From contig JACKNH010000008.1 in NCBI GenBank assembly GCA_024234975.1, positions 141,303 through 205,302 of the forward strand: a stretch of DNA of 64,000 nt, read 5' to 3'. Position 1 is the first letter of the stretch. The number at the start of each line of letters is the position of its first letter. The position numbers and the translations under genes were made by a program. Under the pieces are notes generated by a model, which saw only the letters and a list, made by a program, of their open reading frames with translations, did not search any database and had not been told where the DNA came from. This document shows positions 7,061 through 16,571 of this stretch, one piece after another. Origin of the DNA: Gammaproteobacteria bacterium (GTDB taxonomy: Bacteria > Pseudomonadota > Gammaproteobacteria > Ga0077536).

Positions 7061-8779
7061 ATGCTGAAAACCGTCCGGTGCATCGCGAGCGTGATGGCCC
7101 TGCTGGTGCTGGCCGGCGGCGTGGCTGTAGCCGCGGATGCTCAATCGGAAACCACGGAAGAGGCGACGGCGACGGAAGTCACCAGCGCTGAGCCCCAGGT
7201 TGACTCCGTGGCAGTGGCCACAGTTGCAATTGAAGCCAGAACCGTGCCGGATCTGCTCCGCGACCTCGCGCAAGCCAGTCTCAATGAGACGCCTGCGATT
7301 GTCGATGCGCTGGCGTCATCTGGTGGTTTGTCCATGCTGCCGTTGTTCCAGGCCATGCTGGCTGGGGAACTGTATTACGAGCGCGAAACCCTGCGCATCT
7401 TGCGCATTGCTGAAAACGAAGCCGGCGACGATGTCGCCAGCGACGTACTGACCGATGCGGATCTCGGGCCGGTCAACGCGCGCGATTACCGCAAGGTACG
7501 CATCAACAACCGGGTGCGTGGTCAGTTGCGAGATGCCATCGCCCGCATCAACCTGACAGAGGGCAGCGCGGATCAACGACGTGCCGCCGCCACCGCGATG
7601 CTGGACGGTATCGATGACAGCACCGTCGCCGCGTTTGAACAGGCACTGAAAACCGAAACCGACGCGCAGGTGCGCGATGTGATCGAAGTCGGCATTGCGA
7701 TGGCCGTGCTGAAATCGGCGGCGACCGAGTCCGAGCAGCTGGTGGCATTGGAGCAGCTGGACGGACGCCTGGAAGCGCCGGTACGCAACCTGCTGACGTC
7801 AATTGCTGAATCGTCCGGCGACGGCCGGCCAACGGCCGTGCAGCGGCAGGCGGCCGCCATTGTGTCCGGCATCAATGCCCGCATCGAGCACTACCAATTC
7901 TTGGAGCAGCTGTTCTTTGGCCTCAGCCTGGGCTCGGTGCTGCTGTTGGCGGCGATCGGGCTGGCGGTCACCTTCGGCGTCATGGGCGTCATCAATATGG
8001 CGCATGGCGAGATGCTGATGCTGGGCGCGTACACCACGTACGTCATCCAGCAGCTGATGCCGCAATCGATCAATCTTTCAATCTGGGTAGCGATACCGTC
8101 CGCGTTCATTGTCGCCGCGCTGTTCGGCATGCTGATCCAGCGATTTGTCATCCGCTATCTTGCCGGGCGTCCGCTGGAAACGCTGCTCGCCACCTTCGGA
8201 ATCAGCCTGATCCTGCAGCAATCTGTACGCACGATTTTCTCACCGCTGAACCGGCGGGTGATTTCCCCGGACTGGATGAGTGGCTCGTGGCAGATCAATC
8301 CGGTGCTGTCACTGACCAATAACCGGCTCTACATCCTGGCGTTCTCGCTGATCGTGTTCTTCATTCTGCTGCTGATTCTCAAGCGCACCTCGCTGGGCTT
8401 GAATGTGCGCGCGGTATCGCAGAATCGTGACATGGCGCGGGCGATGGGTATCCGCACCGATATCGTCGACGCGATGACCTTCGGACTGGGTTCGGGCATC
8501 GCGGGTATCGCCGGTGTGGCGCTGAGCCAGCTGACCAACGTCGGCCCCAACCTCGGCCAGCAATACATCATCGATTCGTTCATGGTGGTGGTGTTCGGTG
8601 GCGTTGGTAACCTGTTCGGCACCTTGCTGGCGGCGTTCTCGCTGGGCGTCGCCAATAAATTCCTTGAACCGGTGACCGGTGCCGTGCTCGCCAATACCTT
8701 CATCCTGATCTTCATCATTCTGTTCATCCAGAAACGTCCCAAGGGACTGTTCCCGCAGAAAGGCAGGGCCGCGGAATGA
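7061..8779 (+). CDS. urtB: Urea ABC transporter permease, long form
   Basis: Starting at ATG 7061, 572 residues. The frame opens at 6977, but the signal-like segment MLKTVRCIASVMALLVLAGGVAVAADA fits a start at 7061. Residues 1-285 form the N-terminal extension typical of long UrtB proteins, helical with HEAT-like regularity and probably periplasmic. From about residue 290 a LivH-type permease follows: FFGLSLGSVLLLAAIGLAV, then GVMGVINMAHGEMLMLGAY (signature of this permease class) and further helices ending in KRPKGLFPQKGRAAE. It forms the membrane channel with UrtC. Its stop overlaps the urtC start by four bases (ATGA at 8776-8779), so the two are translationally coupled. Confidence 0.95.
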   Translation: MLKTVRCIASVMALLVLAGGVAVAADAQSETTEEATATEVTSAEPQVDSVAVATVAIEARTVPDLLRDLAQASLNETPAIVDALASSGGLSMLPLFQAMLAGELYYERETLRILRIAENEAGDDVASDVLTDADLGPVNARDYRKVRINNRVRGQLRDAIARINLTEGSADQRRAAATAMLDGIDDSTVAAFEQALKTETDAQVRDVIEVGIAMAVLKSAATESEQLVALEQLDGRLEAPVRNLLTSIAESSGDGRPTAVQRQAAAIVSGINARIEHYQFLEQLFFGLSLGSVLLLAAIGLAVTFGVMGVINMAHGEMLMLGAYTTYVIQQLMPQSINLSIWVAIPSAFIVAALFGMLIQRFVIRYLAGRPLETLLATFGISLILQQSVRTIFSPLNRRVISPDWMSGSWQINPVLSLTNNRLYILAFSLIVFFILLLILKRTSLGLNVRAVSQNRDMARAMGIRTDIVDAMTFGLGSGIAGIAGVALSQLTNVGPNLGQQYIIDSFMVVVFGGVGNLFGTLLAAFSLGVANKFLEPVTGAVLANTFILIFIILFIQKRPKGLFPQKGRAAE

Positions 8780-9924
8780 ATGCATTCGGCCGCATGCTGG
8801 CGCAACTGCGCAACGATGGCGGGTCCAGTGCGATGTTCCTGGGCGTGCTGACAGCAGTGACGTTGCTGGCCGGCTTCGCCAACCTGGTGTTTCCGGAAGG
8901 CTCCATCTTTCATGTCAGTACCTTCACCATCACGCTGCTGGGCAAGTATTTCTGTTATGCCCTGCTGGCACTGGCAGTGGATGTGATCTGGGGCTATTGC
9001 GGCATTCTGAGCCTGGGCCACGGCGCATTCTTTGCGCTTGGCGGGTACTGCATGGGCATGTATCTGATGCGGCAGATCGGCGATCGGGGCGTTTACGGCA
9101 ATCCGGAACTGCCTGATTTCATGGTGTTCCTGAACTGGGATGCATTGCCCTGGTACTGGCACGGCTTCGACATGTTCTGGTTTGCGATGCTGATGGCGTT
9201 GATTGTGCCCGGCGTGCTGGCTTATGTATTCGGTTGGCTGGCGTTCCGCTCCCGCGTCACCGGTGTCTATCTCTCGATCATGACCCAGGCGCTGACCTAT
9301 GCGCTGATGCTGGCGTTCTTCCGCAATGAAATGGGTTTCGGCGGCAACAACGGTCTGACCGACTTCAAGGATATTCTGGGTTTCAACCTGCAGGCGGACA
9401 GCACCCGCGTCACCTTGTTCGCAATATCGGCATTGATGCTGGGGCTGGCCTTCATCGCCAGCCGCTTCATCATGCAGTCACGCCTGGGGCGCGTGGTGCT
9501 GGCGATTCGCGATGCCGAATCCCGCGCGCGGTTTCTGGGCTATCGGACGCATGACTACAAGGTCTGGCTGTTCGTGTTTTCCGCACTGCTGGCGGCGATT
9601 GCCGGTGCCCTCTACGTGCCGCAGGTCGGCATCATCAATCCCGGTGAGTTCGCGCCCCTGAATTCGATCGAACTGGTGGTCTGGGTGGCGGTCGGCGGGC
9701 GTGGCACCTTGTATGGCGCGGTGTGCGGCGCCATCCTGGTCAACTACGCCAAGTCCAAGTTCACCGCGTTGATCCCCGAAGGCTGGATCTTCATGCTCGG
9801 CGCCTTGTTTGTCGTGGTCACTATATTCCTGCCCAAGGGTATCGTCGGGCTGCTGAACAAGCGCCGGCGTAAGAACGGTACAGGTGGCGGTACACCCCTG
9901 GCTTCGGCGGAGGCCGGCGCGTGA
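8776..9924 (+). CDS. urtC: Urea ABC transporter permease
   Basis: 382 residues with about eight to ten hydrophobic helices. WGYCGILSLGHGAFFALGGY is the LivM-type permease signature, and FRSRVTGVYLSIMTQALTYA and GFGGNNGLTDFKDILGF are characteristic of UrtC. FVSALL-type helices and a C-terminal IFLPKGIVGLLNKRRRK cytoplasmic tail follow. It pairs with UrtB to carry urea through the inner membrane. The start ATG overlaps urtB and its end overlaps the GTG start of urtD, so urtBCDE form one translationally coupled block. Confidence 0.95.
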   Translation: MNAFGRMLAQLRNDGGSSAMFLGVLTAVTLLAGFANLVFPEGSIFHVSTFTITLLGKYFCYALLALAVDVIWGYCGILSLGHGAFFALGGYCMGMYLMRQIGDRGVYGNPELPDFMVFLNWDALPWYWHGFDMFWFAMLMALIVPGVLAYVFGWLAFRSRVTGVYLSIMTQALTYALMLAFFRNEMGFGGNNGLTDFKDILGFNLQADSTRVTLFAISALMLGLAFIASRFIMQSRLGRVVLAIRDAESRARFLGYRTHDYKVWLFVFSALLAAIAGALYVPQVGIINPGEFAPLNSIELVVWVAVGGRGTLYGAVCGAILVNYAKSKFTALIPEGWIFMLGALFVVVTIFLPKGIVGLLNKRRRKNGTGGGTPLASAEAGA

Positions 9925-10754
9925 GCAAGTTCACCGAGCAGATGCAGGCGTACCGCTACAACACCGGTTTCGCGCTGCCGCCGTACAACTCACCGCCGAT
10001 CGATGTCAGCCACAACATCATTCTGTATATCGAAGGTCTGACTGTCAGCTTCGATGGCTTCCGCGCGCTGAACGATTTGAACCTGTATATCAATGACGGT
10101 GAATTGCGCTGCCTGATCGGCGCCAACGGCGCCGGCAAGACCACGTTGATGGATGTCATCACCGGCAAGACCCGCTGCGATCAGGGCACGGTCTACTTCG
10201 GCCAGACCATCAACCTGCTCGCGCATACCGAACCGGAAATTGCCGAACTGGGTATCGGCCGCAAGTTCCAGAAACCGACGGTGTTCGAAGCGCAATCTGT
10301 CTTCGCCAATCTCGAACTCTCGTTGCGGACCTCCAAGCGGGTCTGGCATACCCTGCTGGCCTCGCTAAGTCCTGTGGAGCGCGACCGCATCGACGATGTG
10401 CTCGACATCATCGGGCTCGCTGCACAACGGGACATGCTCGCCGGGGCGTTGTCGCATGGCCAGAAGCAATGGCTGGAGATCGGTATGTTGCTGGTCTCCG
10501 AACCGCGCCTGCTGCTGATCGACGAACCGGTGGCCGGCATGACGGCGCAGGAAACCGAGCGCACCGCGGAACTGCTGACCTCGCTGGCCGGTGATCACAC
10601 CGTGGTGGTGGTCGAGCATGATATGGAGTTTGTCCGCAGCATCGCGCGCACGGTAACGGTGTTACACCAGGGCACGGTGCTGGCCGAAGGCACGATGGAT
10701 TACGTGCAGAACCATCCCGAAGTCATCGAGGTTTATCTGGGGGAAGCCCCGTGA
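9921..10754 (+). CDS. urtD: Urea ABC transporter ATP-binding protein
   Basis: 277 residues from a GTG start that overlaps the urtC stop. An N-terminal lead of about 35 residues precedes ILYIEGLTVSFDGFRALNDL. Walker A is GANGAGKTT, the signature loop is LSHGQKQWLEIG (the LSHGQ variant common in this family) and Walker B is LLLIDEPVAGM, followed by VVVEHDMEFVRS with the switch His. The protein powers urea import with UrtE and is cytoplasmic, at the inner face of UrtBC. The LivG-like architecture and its place between urtC and urtE make the call firm. Confidence 0.95.
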   Translation: MSKFTEQMQAYRYNTGFALPPYNSPPIDVSHNIILYIEGLTVSFDGFRALNDLNLYINDGELRCLIGANGAGKTTLMDVITGKTRCDQGTVYFGQTINLLAHTEPEIAELGIGRKFQKPTVFEAQSVFANLELSLRTSKRVWHTLLASLSPVERDRIDDVLDIIGLAAQRDMLAGALSHGQKQWLEIGMLLVSEPRLLLIDEPVAGMTAQETERTAELLTSLAGDHTVVVVEHDMEFVRSIARTVTVLHQGTVLAEGTMDYVQNHPEVIEVYLGEAP

Positions 10755-11443
10755 TCAGTATCCGCAAGGTTAACCAGCTCTATGGCGGCACGCAGATCCT
10801 CTGGGATCTGGATCTGGAAATCCCCAAAGCCTCCTGCACCTGCATCATGGGCCGCAACGGCGTCGGCAAGACCACGCTGCTGAAATGTCTGATGGGTCTG
10901 CTGCCAGTGGCAAGCGGCGATATCCTGCTCGACGGTACACCGATTCAACAGCAGCCGCCCCATGCGAGGGCTGCACTTGGTATCGGCTATGTGCCGCAGG
11001 GCCGCGATATCTTTCCGCTGTTGACGGTGGAGGAGAACCTGCGCATCGGGCTGCCTCAGCGCAAGGACAAGGCCAGGCAGATCCCGGAAAAGATTTTCGA
11101 ACTGTTCCCGGTGCTGAAGGACATGCTGGGCCGTCGCGGCGGCGATCTTTCCGGCGGCCAGCAACAGCAACTGGCCATTGGTCGTGCGCTGGTGATTGAG
11201 CCCACCGTGTTGATTCTCGACGAACCCAATGAAGGCATCCAGCCGAACATCGTCAGCCAGATCGGCGATGTCATTCTGAAGCTGGTCGGCGAAGGCATGA
11301 CGGTGGTGCTGGTCGAGCAGAAGCTCGGTTTCGCCAAACGCGTGGGCAAGGAGTTCAGGCTGATGGAGAAGGGCCGCGTGGTGGCCAGCGACAGTATGAG
11401 CAATCTGAGCGAAGACCTGATCCGCAGGCACCTGGCGGTATGA
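10751..11443 (+). CDS. urtE: Urea ABC transporter ATP-binding protein
   Basis: 230 residues, LivF-like. It starts at GTG 10751 overlapping the urtD stop by four bases. Visible motifs are GRNGVGKTT (Walker A), LSGGQQQQLAIGRAL (signature), LILDEPNEGIQPNI (Walker B plus D-loop) and VVLVEQKLGFA with the family's Gln-Lys after the switch region. UrtE-specific text includes YGGTQILWDLDLEIP. It is the last transporter gene; ureD follows after 40 bases, so transport and hydrolysis genes are probably on one transcript. Confidence 0.95.
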   Translation: MISIRKVNQLYGGTQILWDLDLEIPKASCTCIMGRNGVGKTTLLKCLMGLLPVASGDILLDGTPIQQQPPHARAALGIGYVPQGRDIFPLLTVEENLRIGLPQRKDKARQIPEKIFELFPVLKDMLGRRGGDLSGGQQQQLAIGRALVIEPTVLILDEPNEGIQPNIVSQIGDVILKLVGEGMTVVLVEQKLGFAKRVGKEFRLMEKGRVVASDSMSNLSEDLIRRHLAV

Positions 11444-11483
11444 CGCTGCGGTCAATGATAAACACCCGGCGCCCGGTGCCATC

Positions 11484-12404
11484 ATGTACAGCAAGGCCGC
11501 GCTGATCCCGCCGGACATCACTCCCAGCGTCGGGCTGCCGTCCGTGGAGGGCGCGGGTCAGTGGCACGCGCACCTCGACCTCCGCTTCCGCCAGACCGCG
11601 CGGGGATGCCGGCTGATGCACAAAGCGCATCGCGGGCCGTTGTACGTGCAGCGCCCGTTCTATCCCGAAGGTCTGGCGCTGGCGCATGTCTACCTGCTGC
11701 ATCCGCCGGGTGGCCTGGTTTCCGGTGACAGGTTGCAGGTGGATATCCGGTTGGAGAATGCCGCACAGGTGTTATGCACCACGCCCGGCGCCAGCCGCGT
11801 GTACCGTGCGCGTCCCGACCGGCAGCCGCAGGTGCAGATCAATCAATTGACTGTCGATGCCGGATCAACGCTTGAATGGTTCCCGCAGGAAAACATCATC
11901 TTCCGCGATGCCAACGCGGTGTTGCGGACACAAGTCGATCTCGCTGGCGATGCGAAGTTCTGCGGCTGGGAGATCACCTCACTGGGATTACCCGCCAACG
12001 GCATCCGCTTTGACATCGGTCAGCTGCGGCAGCGTTTGCAGATCAACCGCGGCGGCCGCCCGGCGCTGATCGAACAACTGCAATTGACGGACGAGTATGC
12101 CAGTCAGCGCCTGTTCCATGGCCGTGCCGGTCTGCACCGGCAACCGGTATGCGGCGTGTTCACTTGCGGGCCGTGGGCGACCGAGGGGCCGGCGAATATC
12201 GACGACACCGCGCTCGATAAGCTGCAATCGTGCATCGCCACGCCATCGACAGCCGGTGTCACCCGGGTGGGCGAATTCATCGTCGGGCGCTATCTCGGCC
12301 AGTGCACGGCACAGGCGCGTGAACTGTTCATCGGCTGGTGGCGCATCCTGCGCCCGCTGCTGTTGCAGCGAGCGGCCGTATTGCCAGCGATCTGGGCGAC
12401 GTGA
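11484..12404 (+). CDS. ureD: Urease accessory protein UreD (UreH)
   Basis: 306 residues. AHLDLRFRQTARGCRLMHKA, then GPLYVQRPFYPEG, HPPGGLVSGDRLQVDI, TTPGASRVYRA and LEWFPQENIIFRDANA are the conserved UreD blocks in the expected order. UreD scaffolds the UreF-UreG complex on apo-urease and forms the tunnel through which nickel reaches the active site. The protein is soluble. It opens the urease half of the operon, and ureA follows with 25 bases between. Length is normal for the family. Confidence 0.95.
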   Translation: MYSKAALIPPDITPSVGLPSVEGAGQWHAHLDLRFRQTARGCRLMHKAHRGPLYVQRPFYPEGLALAHVYLLHPPGGLVSGDRLQVDIRLENAAQVLCTTPGASRVYRARPDRQPQVQINQLTVDAGSTLEWFPQENIIFRDANAVLRTQVDLAGDAKFCGWEITSLGLPANGIRFDIGQLRQRLQINRGGRPALIEQLQLTDEYASQRLFHGRAGLHRQPVCGVFTCGPWATEGPANIDDTALDKLQSCIATPSTAGVTRVGEFIVGRYLGQCTAQARELFIGWWRILRPLLLQRAAVLPAIWAT

Positions 12405-12429
12405 ACGAATCGTATAGACGGAGGAACCG

Positions 12430-12732
12430 ATGGAACTGTTGCCCAAGGAAAAAGACAAGCTGCTGGTGTTCACCGCGGCGTTGCTGGCCGAACGCCGGCT
12501 CGCACGCGGCTTGAAACTCAATTATCCGGAAGCCGTGGCATTGATCAGCATGACCATCATGGAAGGCGCGCGTGACGGCAAGACCGTGGCCGAGTTGATG
12601 AGCGAAGGTCGCAATGTACTGACCGCTGACCAGGTGATGAATGGCGTGGCCGACCTCATCCCCGAGGTGCAGGTGGAAGCAAGTTTCCCTGATGGCACCA
12701 AGCTCGTCACCGTACACAACCCGATCAACTAG
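12430..12732 (+). CDS. ureA: Urease gamma subunit
   Basis: 100 residues, the normal size for a separate bacterial gamma subunit. MELLPKEKDKLLVFTAALLA, then RGLKLNYPEAVALI, GRNVLTADQVMNGV and DLIPEVQVEASFPDGTKLVT are near-textbook UreA. It assembles with UreB and UreC into the cytoplasmic (alpha-beta-gamma)3 nickel enzyme. CGGAGGAACCG upstream is a strong ribosome site. Confidence 0.98.
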   Translation: MELLPKEKDKLLVFTAALLAERRLARGLKLNYPEAVALISMTIMEGARDGKTVAELMSEGRNVLTADQVMNGVADLIPEVQVEASFPDGTKLVTVHNPIN

Positions 12733-12740
12733 GAGCGAGC

Positions 12741-13046
12741 ATGATCCCCGGCGAACTGGAGTGCGTTGAAGGTGACATCACGTTGAATCCCGATCGGCCC
12801 ACCGTGACCTTGCGGGTGGAGAACGTCGGCGACCGCCCCATCCAGGTCGGCTCGCATTACCACTTCTTCGAGGTGAACCCGGCATTGAAATTCAGTCGCG
12901 AGAGCGCGCGCGGCTTTCATCTGAATATCGCCTCCGGCACCGCGGTACGCTTCGAACCGGGTCAGGCGCGCGAAGTGGAACTGGTGGCGTTCGGCGGCAA
13001 GCGCGAAATCTACGGCTTCCGTGGCGACGTGATGGGCGCATTGTAA
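12741..13046 (+). CDS. ureB: Urease beta subunit
   Basis: 101 residues, a separate beta subunit. It starts MIPGELECVEGDITLN and contains NVGDRPIQVGSHYHFFEVNP, ARGFHLNIASGTAVRFEPGQ and VELVAFGGKREIYGF, all diagnostic. It begins eight bases after ureA with AGGAGCGAGC before the ATG. No unusual residues were seen. Confidence 0.98.
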   Translation: MIPGELECVEGDITLNPDRPTVTLRVENVGDRPIQVGSHYHFFEVNPALKFSRESARGFHLNIASGTAVRFEPGQAREVELVAFGGKREIYGFRGDVMGAL

Positions 13047-13058
13047 AAGGGTAGAGAC

Positions 13059-14762
13059 ATGGCACATATCAGTCGCAGAGCTTATGGCGAGATGTTCGGC
13101 CCGACCACGGGTGACCGCGTCCGCCTCGCCGATACGGCATTGTGGATCTCGGTCGAGAAGGACTTCACCCGCTACGGCGATGAAGTGAAATTCGGCGGCG
13201 GCAAGGTCATTCGTGATGGCATGGGGCAATCACAGGCCGGTGATCGCGAAAGCATGGATCTCGTCATCACCAATGCGCTGATCCTCGATCACTGGGGCAT
13301 CGTCAAAGCGGACGTCGGCATCAAGCACGGTCGCATCGCGCGTATTGGTAAAGCCGGTAATCCGGATGTGCAGGATGGCGTGGACATCATCATCGGTCCT
13401 GGTACCGAAGTCATTGCCGGGGAAGGGTCGATACTCACTGCGGGCGCCATCGACGCCCATATTCATTTCATCTGCCCGCAGCAGGTGGAGGAGGCATTGA
13501 TGTCCGGCGTCACCACGATGATTGGCGGCGGGACCGGACCTGCCACCGGCACCAATGCCACGACGTGTACACCGGGCATCTGGAACATCGCCCGCATGTT
13601 GCAGGCCACCGACGACATGCCGATGAACTTCGGCTTTCTGGGCAAAGGCAACGCCAGTCTGCCGATGGCGCTGGAGGAGCAGTTGCTGGCCGGCGCCTGC
13701 GGCCTGAAGTTGCACGAAGATTGGGGCACCACGCCCGCGGCGATCGACTGCTGCCTGTCGGTGGCGGAAAAGTACGATGTCCAGGTGGCGATCCATACCG
13801 ACACCTTGAATGAATCGGGCTTTGTCGACGACACGCTGGCAGCGTTCAAGGACCGCGTTATCCACACCTACCACACCGAAGGTGCGGGCGGCGGCCATGC
13901 GCCGGATATCATCAAGGCGTGCTCACGCTTGAACGTGTTGCCGTCGTCAACCAATCCCACGCGGCCATATACCCGCAACACCGTCGATGAGCATCTCGAT
14001 ATGTTGATGGTGTGTCACCATCTGGATCCGGGCATTCCGGAAGATGTGGCCTTCGCCGACTCGCGCATCCGTAAGGAAACCATTGCCGCCGAGGATATCC
14101 TGCATGACTTGGGCGCATTCAGCATGATCTCGTCGGACTCGCAGGCCATGGGCCGGGTGGGCGAAGTGATCACCCGCACGTGGCAGACTGCGCACAAGAT
14201 GAAGGTTCAACGTGGCGTTCTGGCCGAGGACAGTGCCTGGGCGGATAACTATCGCGCGCGGCGCTATATCGCCAAGTACACCATCAACCCTGCCATTGCG
14301 CATGGCATCGCTGACGAGGTCGGCTCGATTGAGCCGGGCAAGCTGGCGGATCTTGTGTTGTGGAAGCCCGCGTTCTTCGGCGTGAAGCCGTCGCTGATCA
14401 TCAAGGGCGGCATGATTGCCGCCGCGCCCATGGGTGACCCCAACGCTTCGATTCCAACGCCACAACCCGTGCACTATCGCCCCATGTTCGGCGCCTTCGG
14501 TCGCGCGCCTTCTCAGTTGTCGTTGACGTTCACCTGTGCCGCGGCACTGGCTGCTGACCTCGGCGCAAGCCTGGGTCTGCGGCGCAAACTCGCGGCCTGC
14601 CGCAACACGCGCAATATCTCCAAGCGCAACATGATCCTCAACGACTGGATGCCGCAGATCACGGTCGACCCGCAGACCTACGAGGTCCGTGCCGATGGCG
14701 CGCCGCTGGTCTGTGAACCCGCCACCGAATTGCCGTTGGCCCAGTTGTACAACCTGTTCTGA
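13059..14762 (+). CDS. ureC: Urease alpha (catalytic) subunit
   Basis: 567 residues, the standard length. It hydrolyses urea to ammonia and carbamate at a dinickel site. All ligands are present: the HIH pair in GAIDAHIHFICPQ, the carbamylated Lys and adjacent His in GLKLHEDWGTTP, His in VAIHTDTLNESGF, His in HTEGAGGGHAPDI, and Asp in ISSDSQAMGR. The flap Cys and His occur in MVCHHLDPGIPEDVAFADSR. The enzyme therefore looks active. It sits between ureB and ureE in one operon with the urea importer, so imported urea is hydrolysed for nitrogen. Confidence 0.99.
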   Translation: MAHISRRAYGEMFGPTTGDRVRLADTALWISVEKDFTRYGDEVKFGGGKVIRDGMGQSQAGDRESMDLVITNALILDHWGIVKADVGIKHGRIARIGKAGNPDVQDGVDIIIGPGTEVIAGEGSILTAGAIDAHIHFICPQQVEEALMSGVTTMIGGGTGPATGTNATTCTPGIWNIARMLQATDDMPMNFGFLGKGNASLPMALEEQLLAGACGLKLHEDWGTTPAAIDCCLSVAEKYDVQVAIHTDTLNESGFVDDTLAAFKDRVIHTYHTEGAGGGHAPDIIKACSRLNVLPSSTNPTRPYTRNTVDEHLDMLMVCHHLDPGIPEDVAFADSRIRKETIAAEDILHDLGAFSMISSDSQAMGRVGEVITRTWQTAHKMKVQRGVLAEDSAWADNYRARRYIAKYTINPAIAHGIADEVGSIEPGKLADLVLWKPAFFGVKPSLIIKGGMIAAAPMGDPNASIPTPQPVHYRPMFGAFGRAPSQLSLTFTCAAALAADLGASLGLRRKLAACRNTRNISKRNMILNDWMPQITVDPQTYEVRADGAPLVCEPATELPLAQLYNLF

Positions 14763-14767
14763 ACAAG

Positions 14768-15223
14768 ATGGAAACAGCGATGCTTGAGGTCTACGAACGT
14801 CTGGGACTGCACAGCGATGCACCGTTGGACGGCCGCATCGTGCTCAGCCACGAACAACGCGACAAGGGGCGCTTGCGCGTCACCACCAGCACGGGTGAGG
14901 AAGTGCATATCTTTCTTGAACGTGGCAGTCCGCTGCAGATTGGCGAGACGTTACGCAGCCGCTGCGGCCGCCACCTGCTGGTGGAAGGGGCGATAGAACC
15001 GCTGGTGATCGCCAGTTGTGAAAGCTGGGCGCAATTCAGTCGCGCCTGTTACCACCTGGGCAACCGCCATGTCAAAGTCGAGGTCGGCGATCGCTGGTTG
15101 CGTATCGTGCCCGATCATGTGCTCGAAGGCATGTTGCGGCACCTCGGTCTGACCATCGTCCACAGTCACGGAGTGTTCGCGCCCGAATCCGGCGCCTACA
15201 GCCATGGCCATCACCATCACTGA
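14768..15223 (+). CDS. ureE: Urease accessory protein UreE (nickel donor)
   Basis: 151 residues, or 147 if the second ATG at 14780 is used. The N-terminal domain shows LDGRIVLSHEQRDKGRLRV and EEVHIFLERGSPLQIGE, and the C-terminal metal domain shows RACYHLGNRHVKVEV and HVLEGMLRHLGLTI with the conserved nickel-binding His. The tail AYSHGHHHH is a short His-rich nickel store. UreE dimers hand nickel to UreG. The last 20 bases overlap the start of ureF, coupling their translation. Confidence 0.96.
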   Translation: METAMLEVYERLGLHSDAPLDGRIVLSHEQRDKGRLRVTTSTGEEVHIFLERGSPLQIGETLRSRCGRHLLVEGAIEPLVIASCESWAQFSRACYHLGNRHVKVEVGDRWLRIVPDHVLEGMLRHLGLTIVHSHGVFAPESGAYSHGHHHH

Positions 15224-15878
15224 TGCCGCACTGCTGCGCTTGTTGCAGCTTGCCAGCCCCGCGCTGCCGGTAGGCGCGTACGCATTTTCGCAAGGCCTCG
15301 AGTCGGCAGTGGAGTTGGGCTGGATCACAGATCAGAAAAGCACCGGCAGCTGGTTGGACGACCAGTTGCGGCACAGCCTGGCGGCCGTCGATCTGCCATT
15401 GTTGCTGCGGATGATGAACGCGCTGCGGCAACGTGACCATGCCGCACTTCGATACTGGAACGATACGTTGCTCGCGTGCCGCGAAACCGCTGAACTGCGC
15501 CTGGGTGAACTGGCCACCGGTGAGGCGCTCGCACGGCTGTTGGCGGGACTGGAAATTCCGCGTATTGCGCAAATCGATCCGCCGACCTTTCTGCTTGAAT
15601 TCTGTACCGCTGCGCTTCACTTCAAATTGTCAGCCGATCATGCCGCGCTGGGGTACCTGTGGTCGTGGCTGGAAAACCAGGTGATGGCCGCAACCAAACT
15701 GGTGCCGCTGGGGCAGACCCAGGCGCAGCGCCTGCTGAGTGAGACGATGACAAGCATTCCGGCCGCGATCGCTTGTGCGCGCGCCGTCGCCGACGAGGAC
15801 ATCGGCGCCAGCCTGCCGGGGATTGCGCTTGCCAGCGTGCAACACGAACGTCAGTACTCCCGTTTATTCCGCTCCTGA
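15204..15878 (+). CDS. ureF: Urease accessory protein UreF
   Basis: 224 residues, all-helical. LLRLLQLASPALPVGAYAFS then QGLESAVELGWI and FLEFCTAALHFKL-type text mark it as UreF. The segment QVMAATKLVPLGQTQAQRLL corresponds to the conserved region that contacts UreD and UreG. UreF forms the UreDFG maturation complex and gates GTP hydrolysis by UreG. It starts inside the end of ureE, with its stop 12 bases before the ureG start. Confidence 0.95.
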   Translation: MAITITDAALLRLLQLASPALPVGAYAFSQGLESAVELGWITDQKSTGSWLDDQLRHSLAAVDLPLLLRMMNALRQRDHAALRYWNDTLLACRETAELRLGELATGEALARLLAGLEIPRIAQIDPPTFLLEFCTAALHFKLSADHAALGYLWSWLENQVMAATKLVPLGQTQAQRLLSETMTSIPAAIACARAVADEDIGASLPGIALASVQHERQYSRLFRS

Positions 15879-15890
15879 AGGATGACCTCC

Positions 15891-16571
15891 ATGGACCAAT
15901 CAATACCAAGACAGACTCTGCGCGTCGGCGTTGGCGGGCCGGTCGGCTCGGGCAAGACGGCGCTGTTGCGTTGCCTGTGCCAGGCGATGCGCGATCATTA
16001 CGAAGTCGCCGTCGTCACCAACGATATCTACACCAAGGAAGATGCAAATTTCCTGACCCGCCATGAAGCCTTGAGCGCCGACCGAATCATCGGCGTCGAA
16101 ACCGGCGGCTGCCCGCATACCGCGATACGCGAGGATGCGTCGATGAACCTGTCAGCGGTGGCCGAATTGCAGCGTAGGCATGGCGAGCTCGATGTCATAT
16201 TCGTCGAAAGCGGGGGTGACAACCTGAGCGCAACCTTCAGCCCGGAGTTATCTGATCTGACGCTGTATGTGATCGACGTCGCCGCCGGCGACAAGATCCC
16301 ACGCAAGGGCGGCCCCGGCATCACCCGCTCCAATCTGCTGATCATCAACAAGACTGATCTCGCGCCACTGGTGGGCGCGTCGCTGGAAGTGATGGATCGC
16401 GATGCGCGGGCGCAGCGCAAGGAGCTGCCATTCGTATTCACCAATCTGAAGTCAGGTGAGGGCCTGGACAAGGTCATCGACTTCATCGTGCAGGAAGGCA
16501 TGCTGCCCGCCACCACGCTCAGTGCCAGGGTCAACCCACAAATTCAGTCAGAGAGGATGACATCGCCATGA
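15891..16571 (+). CDS. ureG: Urease accessory GTPase UreG
   Basis: 226 residues from ATG 15891, which lies nine bases after a GAAGG ribosome site; the ATG at 15882 is too close to it. RVGVGGPVGSGKTALLRCL is the P-loop, VVTNDIYTKEDANFL and GVETGGCPHTAIREDASMNL (containing the nickel-binding C-P-H motif) follow, then FVESGGDNLSATFSPEL and LLIINKTDLAPLVGA (NKxD). UreG delivers nickel using GTP. The stop overlaps the start of the 64-residue membrane protein by four bases. Confidence 0.97.
   Translation: MDQSIPRQTLRVGVGGPVGSGKTALLRCLCQAMRDHYEVAVVTNDIYTKEDANFLTRHEALSADRIIGVETGGCPHTAIREDASMNLSAVAELQRRHGELDVIFVESGGDNLSATFSPELSDLTLYVIDVAAGDKIPRKGGPGITRSNLLIINKTDLAPLVGASLEVMDRDARAQRKELPFVFTNLKSGEGLDKVIDFIVQEGMLPATTLSARVNPQIQSERMTSP

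Noticed and set aside
13947..14822. 291-codon minus-strand frame opposite ureC
   Set aside because: ureC is complete with all active-site residues; the antisense frame is Arg/His-rich and lacks a ribosome site.
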